From Erysipelotrichales bacterium (GTDB lineage Bacteria; Bacillota_I; Bacilli_A; Erysipelotrichales; Erysipelotrichaceae): a stretch of 64,000 bases of DNA. Below the pieces are notes generated by a model. It ran no database searches, was not told the DNA's origin, and saw nothing but the letters and a program-made list of their open reading frames with translations. The stretch is from NCBI GenBank assembly GCA_910575705.1, contig CAJTFG010000003.1, forward strand, positions 124,001-188,000. Direction: 5' to 3'. The position numbers and the translations under genes were made by a program. This document shows positions 34,156 through 44,030 of the stretch, piece after piece. How positions within the stretch are numbered: the stretch's first letter is position 1; each line of letters opens with the position of its first letter.

Positions 34156-34507
34156 TGTGTATTCCCCTTTCTATATGACGAATAATTTCATCATCCGTAA
34201 TGCTTAATCCTTTTAAATCGGTAATAAATGTTTGTACTTTTTCGTTTATAAATTGATCTTTCAACTCTTGGATAATTTTTATATCTTCCGTAATGTACCG
34301 TCCTGAAGTACGTACGCTTTTTACCAATGCAAATCTTTCAAGTTCTGACAGCGCTTTTTGTACAGTGTTAGGATTTACACCATACTCCATAGCTAAGTCA
34401 CGAACCGATAATACTTTATCAGAAGGCCCATATTCCCCCGAAATAATCCGCTTTTTAAAATCATCTATGATCTGTACATAAATTGGGATATTTGTATTGA
34501 ATATCAT
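34139..34507 (-). CDS. GntR-family regulator, YtrA subfamily
   Basis: A 122-residue repressor with the short YtrA layout: N-terminal winged helix (I-P-I-Y-V-Q-I-I-D-D-F-K-K-R-I-I-S-G, then L-S-V-R-D-L-A and N-P-N-T-V-Q-K-A-L-S-E-L-E) and about 50 helical residues for dimerisation, with no large ligand domain. It lies between the membrane protein and ATPase genes it probably represses. Confidence 0.93.
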   Translation of the reverse strand: MIFNTNIPIYVQIIDDFKKRIISGEYGPSDKVLSVRDLAMEYGVNPNTVQKALSELERFALVKSVRTSGRYITEDIKIIQELKDQFINEKVQTFITDLKGLSITDDEIIRHIERGIHNGSDD

Positions 34508-34517
34508 ATAATTTTCC

Positions 34518-35255
34518 TTATTCCACTTCCAACTTATGATCTAAAAGATAACAAGTAGCGAAAAGGTACAAACCGCTAAGACCGATAACTAGGATCAGCT
34601 GGAAAAAATAATCCGATAAGAAAGAAAAACCAAACAGAAAATGCAATACAAAAGTTTCCGTGTATTTTATCAAAAAATAAATAATGGCACCTGACAGGAA
34701 TCGATGTTTATGAAAATAACAGGTATGGACAACAGTCGTCACAAAGAACAGCTGTAAAACAGAGAACATCCAAGTAAAAATCCCTTCCAGCATATTAGCG
34801 CCCCAAGCTCCAAACATTGTATCTCCAAGAGAAATATCCATCCCTATCTTTACGTATGGCGAATCGACATACCAAAAAATATTCGCAGACACTTCTATAA
34901 TGATAAACGAAACAATCATCCAAAATACAGAAACTATCAATTTAGACAGTACTAACTGCATGGAAGATACCGGAAGCGTCTGTGTCAGATAAGCTTCCTT
35001 TCCAAACATAGATTTAGAAAAATTACGAACAATGCTTACAACGACGGCCATAAGAAGCGACGTTATACCAAAGATAAACAGCATCGTCATGATAACGGTA
35101 AATAAATCAAAAACAGAATGGAAATGTGCTTCTCTTAAAAACGTCCTTATACTATTAAAAACACTACATAAGATCAAAACTACATAAAACGGTATAAAAA
35201 CACGCCGTGAATATTTTAATTCCATCTTACACAATTTAAAAAACAAATTCATCAT
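34518..35255 (-). CDS. ABC exporter membrane subunit
   Basis: A 245-residue protein with six hydrophobic spans and no signal peptide, of the ABC-2 kind. It is the first gene of the operon with the GntR regulator and the ATPase, so it is most likely the permease for that ATPase. Sequence alone does not reveal a substrate. GGAGATG precedes the start, though the first methionine and the second are equally possible. Confidence 0.78.
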   Translation of the reverse strand: MMNLFFKLCKMELKYSRRVFIPFYVVLILCSVFNSIRTFLREAHFHSVFDLFTVIMTMLFIFGITSLLMAVVVSIVRNFSKSMFGKEAYLTQTLPVSSMQLVLSKLIVSVFWMIVSFIIIEVSANIFWYVDSPYVKIGMDISLGDTMFGAWGANMLEGIFTWMFSVLQLFFVTTVVHTCYFHKHRFLSGAIIYFLIKYTETFVLHFLFGFSFLSDYFFQLILVIGLSGLYLFATCYLLDHKLEVE

Positions 35256-35281
35256 CTCCTTTGTGTTATATGCCTAATACA

Positions 35282-35310
35282 ATAATACACATTTTAAACA
35301 CATTTTGCAA
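35282..35310 (-). promoter_or_regulatory. promoter of the GntR/ABC operon
   Basis: TTGCAA (35305-35310), 17 bases, TATTAT (35282-35287). The spacer contains a repeated AATGTGT that may be the GntR site. Confidence 0.55.
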
Positions 35311-35390
35311 GTTCATACGAAATTTATTTTCATTCGGTTATGTTAGAAAGCACAAAATACATACTGCTATCATGAAATTTTTTAGCAAAC

Positions 35391-35418
35391 AAATAGAAAA
35401 GCAGCATTATCTGCTGCT
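35391..35418 (-). terminator. terminator of the lysine importer operon
   Basis: Arms AGCAGCA and TGCTGCT around GATAA followed by TTTCTATTT on the minus strand, including the stop of the ATPase gene. Confidence 0.8.
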
Positions 35419-36147
35419 TATATAACGTCCTAAAAATTCTCTTGTACGCTCTTCCTTCGGCTCTTCAAAAAGCTGTTTCGGTGTTCCTTCTTCCGCGATA
35501 ACGCCTTTATCCATGAAAACAACTCTGGTAGAAACTTCCTTCGCAAACTGCATTTCATGTGTGACTACGATCATAGTAAGTCCTTCATCTGCCAGCTGCT
35601 TCATAACATCCAAAATGCCGCCGACCATCTCCGGATCCAGCGCGCTCGTCGGTTCATCAAACAAAAGCACTTCCGGATCCATACATAAAGCTCTTGCTAT
35701 CGCCACACGCTGTTTCTGTCCTCCGGAAAGCTGCGTGCTTCCTGCATGTGCAAACTCTTTCATGCCTACTTTTTCCAAATAGTACATCGCTTTCTGCATA
35801 GCTTCTTCTTTACTTCTCTTCAATACTTTGATCTGTCCGATCATGCAGTTATCCAGCACATTTTTATTATTAAAAAGGTTAAAGCTCTGAAATACCATGC
35901 CGATTTTGGTACGATGATGGTTAATATCCATCGTTCCTTTTAGAATGTCCTTGCCATGATAGAGGATCTCACCTTCATCAGGTCTTTCCAGCAGATTGAT
36001 ACATCGAAGCAGGGTGCTTTTTCCGCTGCCGCTGGAACCGATGATCGTGATAACTTCTCCTTTATCCACATGGAATTCAATGTCATTCAGCACTTCCAAA
36101 TTTCCAAAATGCTTGCGCAGATGATTGATTTTTATGATATTTTCCAT
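35407..36147 (-). CDS. amino-acid ABC importer ATPase (probably lysine)
   Basis: A 246-residue GlnQ/HisP-type ATPase: G-S-S-G-S-G-K-S-T near residue 36, L-S-G-G-Q-K-Q-R near residue 139, [12 protein letters not shown] near residue 162, V-T-H-E. This form is specific to polar amino-acid importers. It is the third gene of an operon whose leader is a lysine riboswitch, so lysine is the likely substrate. Confidence 0.94.
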   Translation of the reverse strand: MENIIKINHLRKHFGNLEVLNDIEFHVDKGEVITIIGSSGSGKSTLLRCINLLERPDEGEILYHGKDILKGTMDINHHRTKIGMVFQSFNLFNNKNVLDNCMIGQIKVLKRSKEEAMQKAMYYLEKVGMKEFAHAGSTQLSGGQKQRVAIARALCMDPEVLLFDEPTSALDPEMVGGILDVMKQLADEGLTMIVVTHEMQFAKEVSTRVVFMDKGVIAEEGTPKQLFEEPKEERTREFLGRYISSR

Positions 36148-36151
36148 GGCA

Positions 36152-36946
36152 CTACTCCTTATTCAGCATATTCGCCTGTGGTGTTGTTACCGATGCAGGA
36201 TAGCTGGATCTCTTATGATTCATACGTTTCTCGATCATTCCCAAAATGCGTGATGTTACAAAGGTAAGCAACAAATATATACAGCCTACGATGAAAAACG
36301 GCTCTGCATAAGAGAAGATCGTTCCCTGAACGCTTTTTGCGATGAAAAACAATTCGGAAAACTGAATGCAGTTTAACACACAACTATCTTTGATATTGAC
36401 GACAAATTCATTTCCGATCGATGGGAAAGAATTTTTGATCGCCTGCGGCAAGACGATATAACGCATCGTCTGAATATTGGACATACCGATGCTTCTCGCT
36501 CCTTCAATCTGTCCATTATCTACAGATTGTATACCGGCTCTCATGATCTCAGCCATATAAGCCCCGGTATTTACTGAAATAATGACCATGGCGCTCATCA
36601 TCGGCGTCCAGCGAAACAAGGGAGCAAAAAAGGTATAATAGAGAAACATCGCCTGTACCATCATCGGCGTTCCCCGAAAAATTTCTACATAAATACTCGT
36701 AATCCCGTATATCACCTTGTTTGCCACCTTGGTAAAAGGGCTGTGTGTCTGTTCTACATGGGATGTAACGGCACGGATACCACCGATGATAAGTCCAATG
36801 CACAAGCCTGCGATCGTACCTACAAATGCAACAAGCAATGTGGATTGAATCGCATTCAGGAATAAAGGTTGATATCGAGTAAAGACATCCCATGTTTTTG
36901 TGAAAAACCCATCACTTTCTGCTGCCATCAATAGATACATAGACAT
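36152..36946 (-). CDS. amino-acid ABC importer permease (probably lysine)
   Basis: A 264-residue permease of the HisM/GlnP family with about five spans. The docking loop is [23 protein letters not shown] near residues 165-187. One permease gene only, so it probably works as a homodimer. Four bases separate it from the ATPase gene. Confidence 0.94.
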   Translation of the reverse strand: MSMYLLMAAESDGFFTKTWDVFTRYQPLFLNAIQSTLLVAFVGTIAGLCIGLIIGGIRAVTSHVEQTHSPFTKVANKVIYGITSIYVEIFRGTPMMVQAMFLYYTFFAPLFRWTPMMSAMVIISVNTGAYMAEIMRAGIQSVDNGQIEGARSIGMSNIQTMRYIVLPQAIKNSFPSIGNEFVVNIKDSCVLNCIQFSELFFIAKSVQGTIFSYAEPFFIVGCIYLLLTFVTSRILGMIEKRMNHKRSSYPASVTTPQANMLNKE

Positions 36947-36951
36947 ACTCC

Positions 36952-37782
36952 TTATTCACCAGCCGGCTGGCGCTTTGTAGCATCTTCCATCATTTGCTTT
37001 CTCGTATCTTCGCTCATCTTATCCAATGCGCTCTGCACGCTGTTCAGCAATTCCGTGTTTCCTTTTTTAACCGCGATAGATACCGCTGTATCACTTAAAT
37101 CGATCTGGAATCCTTTTCCGTCTTCAAACTCTACCATAGCCAATTCCGGATGAGCAGCAACTGCTCCTAATGCCACCGGCGTCTCTGCGGTAAGAGCATC
37201 TACAGTTCCGCTTTTTAATGCCGCGATCATATATGGATAATTCTCTAAGGGCTGTGCATGCGTAACGCCTTCGATCTGATCGATCACATCGTCATACATC
37301 GTATTCAGCTGTCCTTGTACCGTAGCTCCTTTAAAGTCTGCCAAAGATGTCGCATTTGCATATTTACCGTCTTTCAACACGATCATAGCCATCTTAGACT
37401 GATAATACGGCGTTGTAAAATCCGCATTCTTACGGCGATCTTCCGTATCGGTCATACCGGCGATGATCGCATCGATAGAACCGCTGTTCAGGCTAGGTTC
37501 CAATGAATCCCAATCCATCTTGACAATTACCAATTCTTTTCCTAATTCATCCGCTATGTTGCGTGCGATCTGAACATCGTAACCATCACAATATCCACCG
37601 GCATCCACAGCGACGTTGCGATCGGAAGACTCTGCCTCCGTCCAGTTAAACGGTGCATAGTTGCATTCCATTCCAACAACAAACGTATCCTTTTCTGCGC
37701 CTTCAGATTCCTTAGATCCGCATCCGGCAAGTCCTGTCAACAGCAATACTGCCATCCATAAGCATCCTAATCTTTTCATCAT
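36952..37782 (-). CDS. amino-acid ABC importer binding lipoprotein (probably lysine)
   Basis: A 276-residue extracellular solute-binding protein. The signal peptide ends in a lipobox L-A-G-C near residue 21. Then the type-3 amino-acid-binding fold: F-V-V-G-M-E-C-N-Y-A-P-F-N-W, G-Y-D-V-Q-I-A-R, M-D-W-D-S-L-E-P-S-L-N-S-G-S-I-D and I-A-G-M-T-D-T-E-D-R-R. First gene of the operon, right behind the riboswitch terminator. Confidence 0.94.
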   Translation of the reverse strand: MMKRLGCLWMAVLLLTGLAGCGSKESEGAEKDTFVVGMECNYAPFNWTEAESSDRNVAVDAGGYCDGYDVQIARNIADELGKELVIVKMDWDSLEPSLNSGSIDAIIAGMTDTEDRRKNADFTTPYYQSKMAMIVLKDGKYANATSLADFKGATVQGQLNTMYDDVIDQIEGVTHAQPLENYPYMIAALKSGTVDALTAETPVALGAVAAHPELAMVEFEDGKGFQIDLSDTAVSIAVKKGNTELLNSVQSALDKMSEDTRKQMMEDATKRQPAGE

Positions 37783-37805
37783 ACTCTCTCCTTTTCCAAA
37801 TATAT

Positions 37806-37834
37806 AAACAAAAGCCGTGCTATTAACACGACTC
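37806..37834 (-). terminator. expression-platform terminator of the lysine riboswitch
   Basis: Arms AGTCGTG and CACGGCT (longer with wobble) then TTTTGTTT on the minus strand, between the aptamer and the binding-protein gene. Confidence 0.85.
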
Positions 37835-37854
37835 TACTTATCATACGGAGTGTT

Positions 37855-38010
37855 TTAATAGCGCCTCTTCAAATGAAGGAGTGTTATAAGTATTCCCTAT
37901 AACCCCAAGATACCTATCTGCCGATCCGTATCTTTCGGCGATGATTACCTTTCCTGCATTTCTCTGCCTGCCGGCTCCATGCAGTACTCTGATGCATCGC
38001 TGCCTCTATA
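37855..38010 (-). promoter_or_regulatory. lysine riboswitch (L-box)
   Basis: The minus strand shows the conserved L-box core in order: AGAGGCAGCGAT, AGAGTA, GGAAAGG, CGCCGAAAGATACG, TTGGGGTTATAGGG, and the closing TCCTTCATTTGAAGAGGCGC. With the downstream terminator this is a transcription-off switch at high lysine and marks the ABC genes as lysine uptake. Confidence 0.92.
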
Positions 38011-38027
38011 CTTTTGTTATATGTAAC

Positions 38028-38056
38028 ATATTAAAATAAACACTATCATTTGTCAA
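38028..38056 (-). promoter_or_regulatory. promoter of the riboswitch operon
   Basis: TTGACA (38051-38056), 17 bases, TAATAT (38028-38033), about 15 bases upstream of the aptamer. Confidence 0.75.
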
Positions 38057-38064
38057 TCTTTTTT

Positions 38065-39048
38065 CTATGAATTTTTATGAACGCTCCGGTCGGCAACACT
38101 TTCCCGCTCTTCAAAAACAAAAAATTCTCTTTTTTCAATCATCGGTTTCTCTGAGATCACTGCGATCATATTTTCTGCCGCATATCTTCCAAACCCTTCA
38201 TAATCATAAGCAATGTGAGTTAATGAAGGATTAGCCGCTTCATACAACGGTGTCTCACTGAACGTAAGTACGGATATATCCTGCGGAACGCGAATATGCA
38301 TCTGTGAAAAATATTTCATACAACAAAGAGCGATCTCATCGCTGTCGCAAATCAATACATCCGCCTGATACCGCAAAACTTCTTTCGCCTGATCATACAC
38401 TCCGTTTTCATGCAAAGCGACAGGAAGAACATGTATATCCTGTGTTCCCCACTGCGCTTGCATAGCGTCCTGACGAAGTGCTGATCGATGATGATGCCCC
38501 TTCATATACAAAATACGACGATGTCCTCTTTCTCTCACATGATCCAGCATCATATGGACAGCCTCCTTTTCATATATGCTGACAGCAGGAGCATAAGAAC
38601 ATGTCTGATTGACAAAAAGCGCCTGAATATCTCCCTTCGTAAACATATCCCGATAATTTTCCGCAAACAGGGAATCCAAAAATATAATACCGTCAGCGCC
38701 TTGCTGCTCCAAAAGAGAAACACATTGCGCTTCCATCTTGCATTTCCCACCGCTTTGCAGTATCACACCCTGATAGTCCATTTCTGTCAAAGCCTGCAAA
38801 ATGCCATCCAACATTTTTCCGATCCCGTACCCAGCAAGACTCGGTACGATGATCCCAACGATATGCGACCACCGGCGCTTGATACGCGATGCAAAGTAAT
38901 TCGACTGAAAGCCCGTCTCTTCAATCGCCGCTTGGATCTTCTGAGCATTCTCTTTACTGACATAGCCATGATTTAAATAACGGGACACGCTGCTTTTAGA
39001 GACATTGCACATCTTGGCGATATCATTGATCGTCACTTTTTCTTTCAT
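38065..39048 (-). CDS. LacI-family transcriptional regulator
   Basis: A 327-residue repressor: helix-turn-helix T-I-N-D-I-A-K-M-C-N-V-S-K-S-S-V-S-R-Y-L-N, hinge region near residue 50, and a periplasmic-binding-like effector domain (H-I-V-G-I-I-V-P-S to the C-terminus). It overlaps the HAD phosphatase gene by 4 bases. No sugar operon lies beside it, so its targets may be elsewhere or limited to this pair; sugar sensing is family knowledge only. Confidence 0.93.
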   Translation of the reverse strand: MKEKVTINDIAKMCNVSKSSVSRYLNHGYVSKENAQKIQAAIEETGFQSNYFASRIKRRWSHIVGIIVPSLAGYGIGKMLDGILQALTEMDYQGVILQSGGKCKMEAQCVSLLEQQGADGIIFLDSLFAENYRDMFTKGDIQALFVNQTCSYAPAVSIYEKEAVHMMLDHVRERGHRRILYMKGHHHRSALRQDAMQAQWGTQDIHVLPVALHENGVYDQAKEVLRYQADVLICDSDEIALCCMKYFSQMHIRVPQDISVLTFSETPLYEAANPSLTHIAYDYEGFGRYAAENMIAVISEKPMIEKREFFVFEERESVADRSVHKNS

Positions 39049-39908
39049 AGATGCCTTCCCGCAAGTATATCTTCGATTACCCGAGCGACGCCGTTTTCAT
39101 AATTGAAAGGTGCCTGGTACACAGCCGCACGTTTGATATCCTCACATGCATTGCCCATCGCATAAGAATTCGGAAATCCGGAAATCATCGTCATATCATT
39201 CATGCTGTCTCCGATCGTAACGACTTCATCCTTGGTAAGCCCCATACGCTTCAACACCTTCTCCAACATCCAGCCTTTCTGCGCATGAGTATCGGTAATT
39301 TCGATATTATCCGCTACGGAATTGGACACTTCCACATGCTTCATATCTTTCAGCTTTTCACGTATTTCACGAACAACATGCTCATCATTTACAAACGCTT
39401 CCAGCTTATACACCATAGGATATGCATGTAAAAAAGCATCTAAATCATCGATCGTATGATCAAAGCGGCAAAAGGATCCTTCTCGGATCATCGCATCCAA
39501 CGTTTCTTCCTCCATATGCAATTTCTCTTTCAAACGCTGTTTAAATTCCTGTTTCATTTTTTCAGGATCCGTGCAGGCAACTCCTTCTGAATAAAAGATC
39601 TGCAGCGCGATGTCATAAGACGTTATCAGATCGTAAAGCATGCGAACATCCTCATGTTTCATAGGCACACTATGCTCAAGCTCATTTTTTTCATTCAGAA
39701 ACATCGCCCCGTTCACCAAGATCTTAGCGCATGCGATACCCGCTTTCTCAAAATACGGAAGGACATTTCCCTTCCCTCTCCCTGTCGCTACCATAAAGCG
39801 GATACCGGCGGAATTTGCCTTGCGGATCGCGGCAGCAGTCACTTCGTTCAATTGATGGTTTTCGTCAAAAAGCGTACCATCCAAATCAGAAACTATCAGT
39901 TTGATCAT
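39045..39908 (-). CDS. Cof-type HAD phosphatase
   Basis: A 287-residue HAD-superfamily hydrolase: D-L-D-G-T-L-F-D at residues 8-15 (nucleophile D8, acid D10), T-G-R-G (motif II), lysine in Q-K-G-W-M, and G-D-S-M-N-D-M motif IV, with the C2-type cap of the Cof/YidA group. Such enzymes dephosphorylate sugar phosphates, flavin precursors or PLP. It is cotranslated with the LacI regulator downstream. Confidence 0.93.
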   Translation of the reverse strand: MIKLIVSDLDGTLFDENHQLNEVTAAAIRKANSAGIRFMVATGRGKGNVLPYFEKAGIACAKILVNGAMFLNEKNELEHSVPMKHEDVRMLYDLITSYDIALQIFYSEGVACTDPEKMKQEFKQRLKEKLHMEEETLDAMIREGSFCRFDHTIDDLDAFLHAYPMVYKLEAFVNDEHVVREIREKLKDMKHVEVSNSVADNIEITDTHAQKGWMLEKVLKRMGLTKDEVVTIGDSMNDMTMISGFPNSYAMGNACEDIKRAAVYQAPFNYENGVARVIEDILAGRHL

Positions 39909-39989
39909 CCTATTACCTCATCTATATATAAATATTCTACCATTTCATAAAGGGGAACGCAAAATTTTCTATTTCATGCCTAACTTCAT

Positions 39990-40018
39990 AAAAAAGGAAA
40001 CAGAAATTTCTGTTTCCT
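39990..40018 (-). terminator. terminator of groESL
   Basis: Self-complementary AGGAAACAGAA/TTCTGTTTCCT followed by six T on the minus strand, about 30 bases behind groEL. Confidence 0.85.
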
Positions 40019-40047
40019 CATATAAGAAAATGTAAGAAATACAAGAA

Positions 40048-41676
<1,629 letters not shown>

Positions 41677-41937
41677 CTATTCTACGATTGCTAAAATATC
41701 TTCTGCTTCAATGATGATATACTTTTTGTCATCCATCTCTACATTAGTACCGGAATATTCCTTATATACAACCCGATCATTTACTTTAATTTCAGATTTC
41801 ACATCTTCTCCTACAGCAACAACTGCGGCGATATTAGACTTCTTTTCTGAATTGTCCGTCAAGATGATGCCGCTCGCTGTCTTTTTTTCGGCCTCCTCTT
41901 TTATCAAAATAACATTTTCATGCAATGGCTTTAACAT
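41677..41937 (-). CDS. groES: co-chaperonin GroES
   Basis: An 86-residue Hsp10: M-L-K-P-L-H-E-N-V-I-L at the start, the mobile loop E-E-A-E-K-K-T-A-S-G-I-I-L-T (about residues 14-27), and the closing I-I-E-A-E-D-I-L-A-I. The start at 41937 follows AGGAGGAATATT. Confidence 0.96.
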   Translation of the reverse strand: MLKPLHENVILIKEEAEKKTASGIILTDNSEKKSNIAAVVAVGEDVKSEIKVNDRVVYKEYSGTNVEMDDKKYIIIEAEDILAIVE

Positions 41938-41956
41938 AATATTCCTCCTTTTGCTT

Positions 41957-41983
41957 TTAGCACTCAATAACCTTAATTGCTAA
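41957..41983. promoter_or_regulatory. CIRCE operator, groESL proximal
   Basis: TTAGCACTC-N9-AATTGCTAA; two mismatches in the second arm. Confidence 0.85.
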
Positions 41984-41991
41984 CACACTCT

Positions 41992-42019
41992 ATTATACTC
42001 AATTTTAGCACTTTGGCAA
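41992..42019 (-). promoter_or_regulatory. promoter of groESL
   Basis: TTGCCA (42014-42019), 16 bases, TATAAT (41992-41997), bracketed by the two CIRCE sites in the same layout as clpB. Confidence 0.85.
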
Positions 42020-42031
42020 GTAGTCTGCTAA
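42005..42031. promoter_or_regulatory. CIRCE operator, groESL distal
   Basis: TTAGCACTT-N9-GTCTGCTAA, three mismatches; same 48-base offset from the proximal site as the 46-base offset at clpB. Confidence 0.7.
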
Positions 42032-42091
42032 CTTTTTTGTCATTTTTTTCTGTCTCTTGTAAATCAGGCTACAGTATATGCGGATACAAAC

Positions 42092-42120
42092 AAAAAAAAT
42101 AACATCCTTTGATGTTATTT
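42092..42120 (-). terminator. terminator behind the NifX-like gene
   Basis: Arms ATAACATC and GATGTTAT around AAAG, then eight T on the minus strand. Confidence 0.85.
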
Positions 42121-42494
42121 TACTGACACGTATGCTCGCCGCAGCCATCATGATGTTCATGATGATGATCACACATACCGCTGGGATCATCTTTCAACAC
42201 ACCTTTTGTAAGTTTATTAATGATGATATCCAGATGACCTCTTGCTCCCGATATCAATTCAATATCCTGTTCTTTTAAAGCTTTGCGGGCACCCTCTCCG
42301 ATACCTCCGCAAACCAAAACATCTACCTCATGCTTTTTTAAGAACGTCACAAGGGCACTATGCCCGTTTCCATCTGCAGATACATCCTGCGAAGATACTA
42401 CCTTTCCACTTTCGATTTCCACCATACGAAATCCCGGACATTTTCCAAAATGCTGAAATACCTGTCCTTCATGTGCACAAACTGCATATTTCAT
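42120..42494 (-). CDS. NifX/NifB-type dinitrogenase cofactor family protein
   Basis: A 124-residue protein with an RNase-H-like Nif cofactor-binding fold: V-F-Q-H-F-G-K-C-P-G-F near residue 12, V-D-V-L-V-C-G-G-I-G-E-G-A near residue 58. It adds a histidine- and cysteine-rich tail (D-H-H-H-E-H-H-D-G-C-G-E-H-T-C-Q) able to bind metal. In non-nitrogen-fixing Firmicutes these proteins have unknown iron-sulfur or metal roles. Downstream of an SRAP gene. Confidence 0.9.
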   Translation of the reverse strand: MKYAVCAHEGQVFQHFGKCPGFRMVEIESGKVVSSQDVSADGNGHSALVTFLKKHEVDVLVCGGIGEGARKALKEQDIELISGARGHLDIIINKLTKGVLKDDPSGMCDHHHEHHDGCGEHTCQ

Positions 42495-42509
42495 ATATAT
42501 CGCTCCTCT

Positions 42510-43058
42510 CTATATCTTCTGAAATATCAGATCGTCATTATCTACCAGTAACGGATAACCGCCTTGTAAATAAGCCTCTGCCACTTTATATGATAACATG
42601 ATCGGCGTTCGTTCATGAATGTTTTTCATCATGTTTTGCGATGCTCCCGTTATGATCACAAACTCATCCCTCTGATTATAAAATCCTGCCAAATACTGCA
42701 GAGTTTTCTCTTTTTTAGTAATATAAATTTTATCCTTTTCCCCATTTCGGTTTATCCATTCATAAAATCCATTACATGGAATGATACACCGATTATGAAG
42801 ATGCGGAAAAAACATCTTCTTCGTTTCTATCCCTTCACATCGCGCATTGATGATCAATCTGTTTTGATATCCATGCATCCCCCATGGCTTAACACTTGGC
42901 ACATAGGAACCATTTCCTTTTACAAGTACCAACGCATGCTGCGTAGGAAATATCTCCCCTTGTGCAAAATCGGGGAGTGGATATCGGGAAATCCTCTTTT
43001 TCAATTCCCGTACTGCCAGATCATCCCCATCTAAGCGAAAATAATATCTGCCGCACAT
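42510..43058 (-). CDS. SRAP-domain protein (YedK/HMCES family)
   Basis: A 182-residue protein that in its family crosslinks to abasic sites in single-stranded DNA. Catalytic Cys2 (M-C-G-R-Y) is present, also I-F-P-T-Q, I-N-A-R-C-E and the active-site glutamate in C-N-G-F-Y-E-W, and the histidine in I-H-E-R-T-P. Complete and presumably active. Protects abasic sites during replication by family knowledge. Confidence 0.94.
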   Translation of the reverse strand: MCGRYYFRLDGDDLAVRELKKRISRYPLPDFAQGEIFPTQHALVLVKGNGSYVPSVKPWGMHGYQNRLIINARCEGIETKKMFFPHLHNRCIIPCNGFYEWINRNGEKDKIYITKKEKTLQYLAGFYNQRDEFVIITGASQNMMKNIHERTPIMLSYKVAEAYLQGGYPLLVDNDDLIFQKI

Positions 43059-43070
43059 AAGTCTTCTCCC

Positions 43071-43892
43071 TCACAACAGCCATTGCAGGAGCGCACCGCA
43101 GGTAAACGCCACCAAAAGCATATAAGACGCAATCAACAACAAATCTTTTCGATCGTCTCTGCTTCGGGCCACTACAAGCAATCCAAGACCAGCGTTCGTG
43201 ATCAATCCTGCCGCAAAAGAACCAAAACTGATACTCCCATTTACAAAGAGCTGCGTAAGCACAACACTGGCCGCACAATTAGGAATAAAACCAAAGACCC
43301 CCGCAAGAAAAGGCTGCCAATAGGTATCTGTCATCAAAACGGCAGACAGCCGATCTGTCCCCAGTAGATGAATGATACCGCCGATAAAAAAGTTGGTAAT
43401 TAAAATAAATATAAAAATCTTCAATGTCCGATATACCGCGGCGATGATCATGTGCTCGTGATCTTCACAGCTTTCACACGCGATCGTCTGCGCCTTTTGT
43501 TTCTTATGCCAAACCAGATCGATCAGACATCCTGCCAGAAATGCGATCACAAACTTCCCGAAAACAATAAACATCAGTGCCGAGAATTGATCCGGATAGG
43601 AAATAAGGATCGGAATCGCTTCATCACTCGTCGCGATAAATACAGAGATCAGAGTTCCTATGGATATCGTATTTGATAAATATAATCCCGCAGCGGCGAT
43701 GGAAAAACCACACTGCGGTAAAAGTCCGGCAGCAGCTCCGATAAACGGTCCGATTCCTTTCATGGAAAGAAGCCGGTTTACTTTTTCCAAATGATTATGC
43801 CTCTCTACATACTCAAACACTAAATATGTAAAGAATAAAATCGGAAGGATCGGATAAGAATCCAGAAAAGCATCGATCAGTATATCTCTCAT
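43071..43892 (-). CDS. putative heavy-metal/manganese exporter (ArsP_2-like)
   Basis: A 273-residue protein with about nine membrane spans and two copies of a G-x-x-P-x-C-G/A motif (G-L-L-P-Q-C-G-F-S near residue 57 and G-F-I-P-N-C-A-A-S near residue 206) in inverted repeats. A cytoplasmic loop carries C-E-S-C-E-D-H-E-H. This is the build of PF11449 (10TM putative heavy-metal exporter, ArsP_2), also called putative manganese transporter. Function not proven. Confidence 0.82.
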   Translation of the reverse strand: MRDILIDAFLDSYPILPILFFTYLVFEYVERHNHLEKVNRLLSMKGIGPFIGAAAGLLPQCGFSIAAAGLYLSNTISIGTLISVFIATSDEAIPILISYPDQFSALMFIVFGKFVIAFLAGCLIDLVWHKKQKAQTIACESCEDHEHMIIAAVYRTLKIFIFILITNFFIGGIIHLLGTDRLSAVLMTDTYWQPFLAGVFGFIPNCAASVVLTQLFVNGSISFGSFAAGLITNAGLGLLVVARSRDDRKDLLLIASYMLLVAFTCGALLQWLL

Positions 43893-43973
43893 AGCTATTA
43901 TTTTGCCCTCCTATCGGGTATTTAAACGTATCTTATTATAGCATACTCGTCAAGTAGGGACTGATTTCATCAA

Positions 43974-44003
43974 AGCAAAACTCTCCATAAATACTATGGA
44001 GAG
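43974..44003 (-). terminator. terminator of the 1478-aa surface protein gene
   Basis: Arms CTCTCCATA and TATGGAGAG with a 5-base loop, then TTTTGCTTTG on the minus strand. Confidence 0.8.
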
Positions 44004-44030
44004 CTCTGAAACAATCAAAAAGCTAATTTG

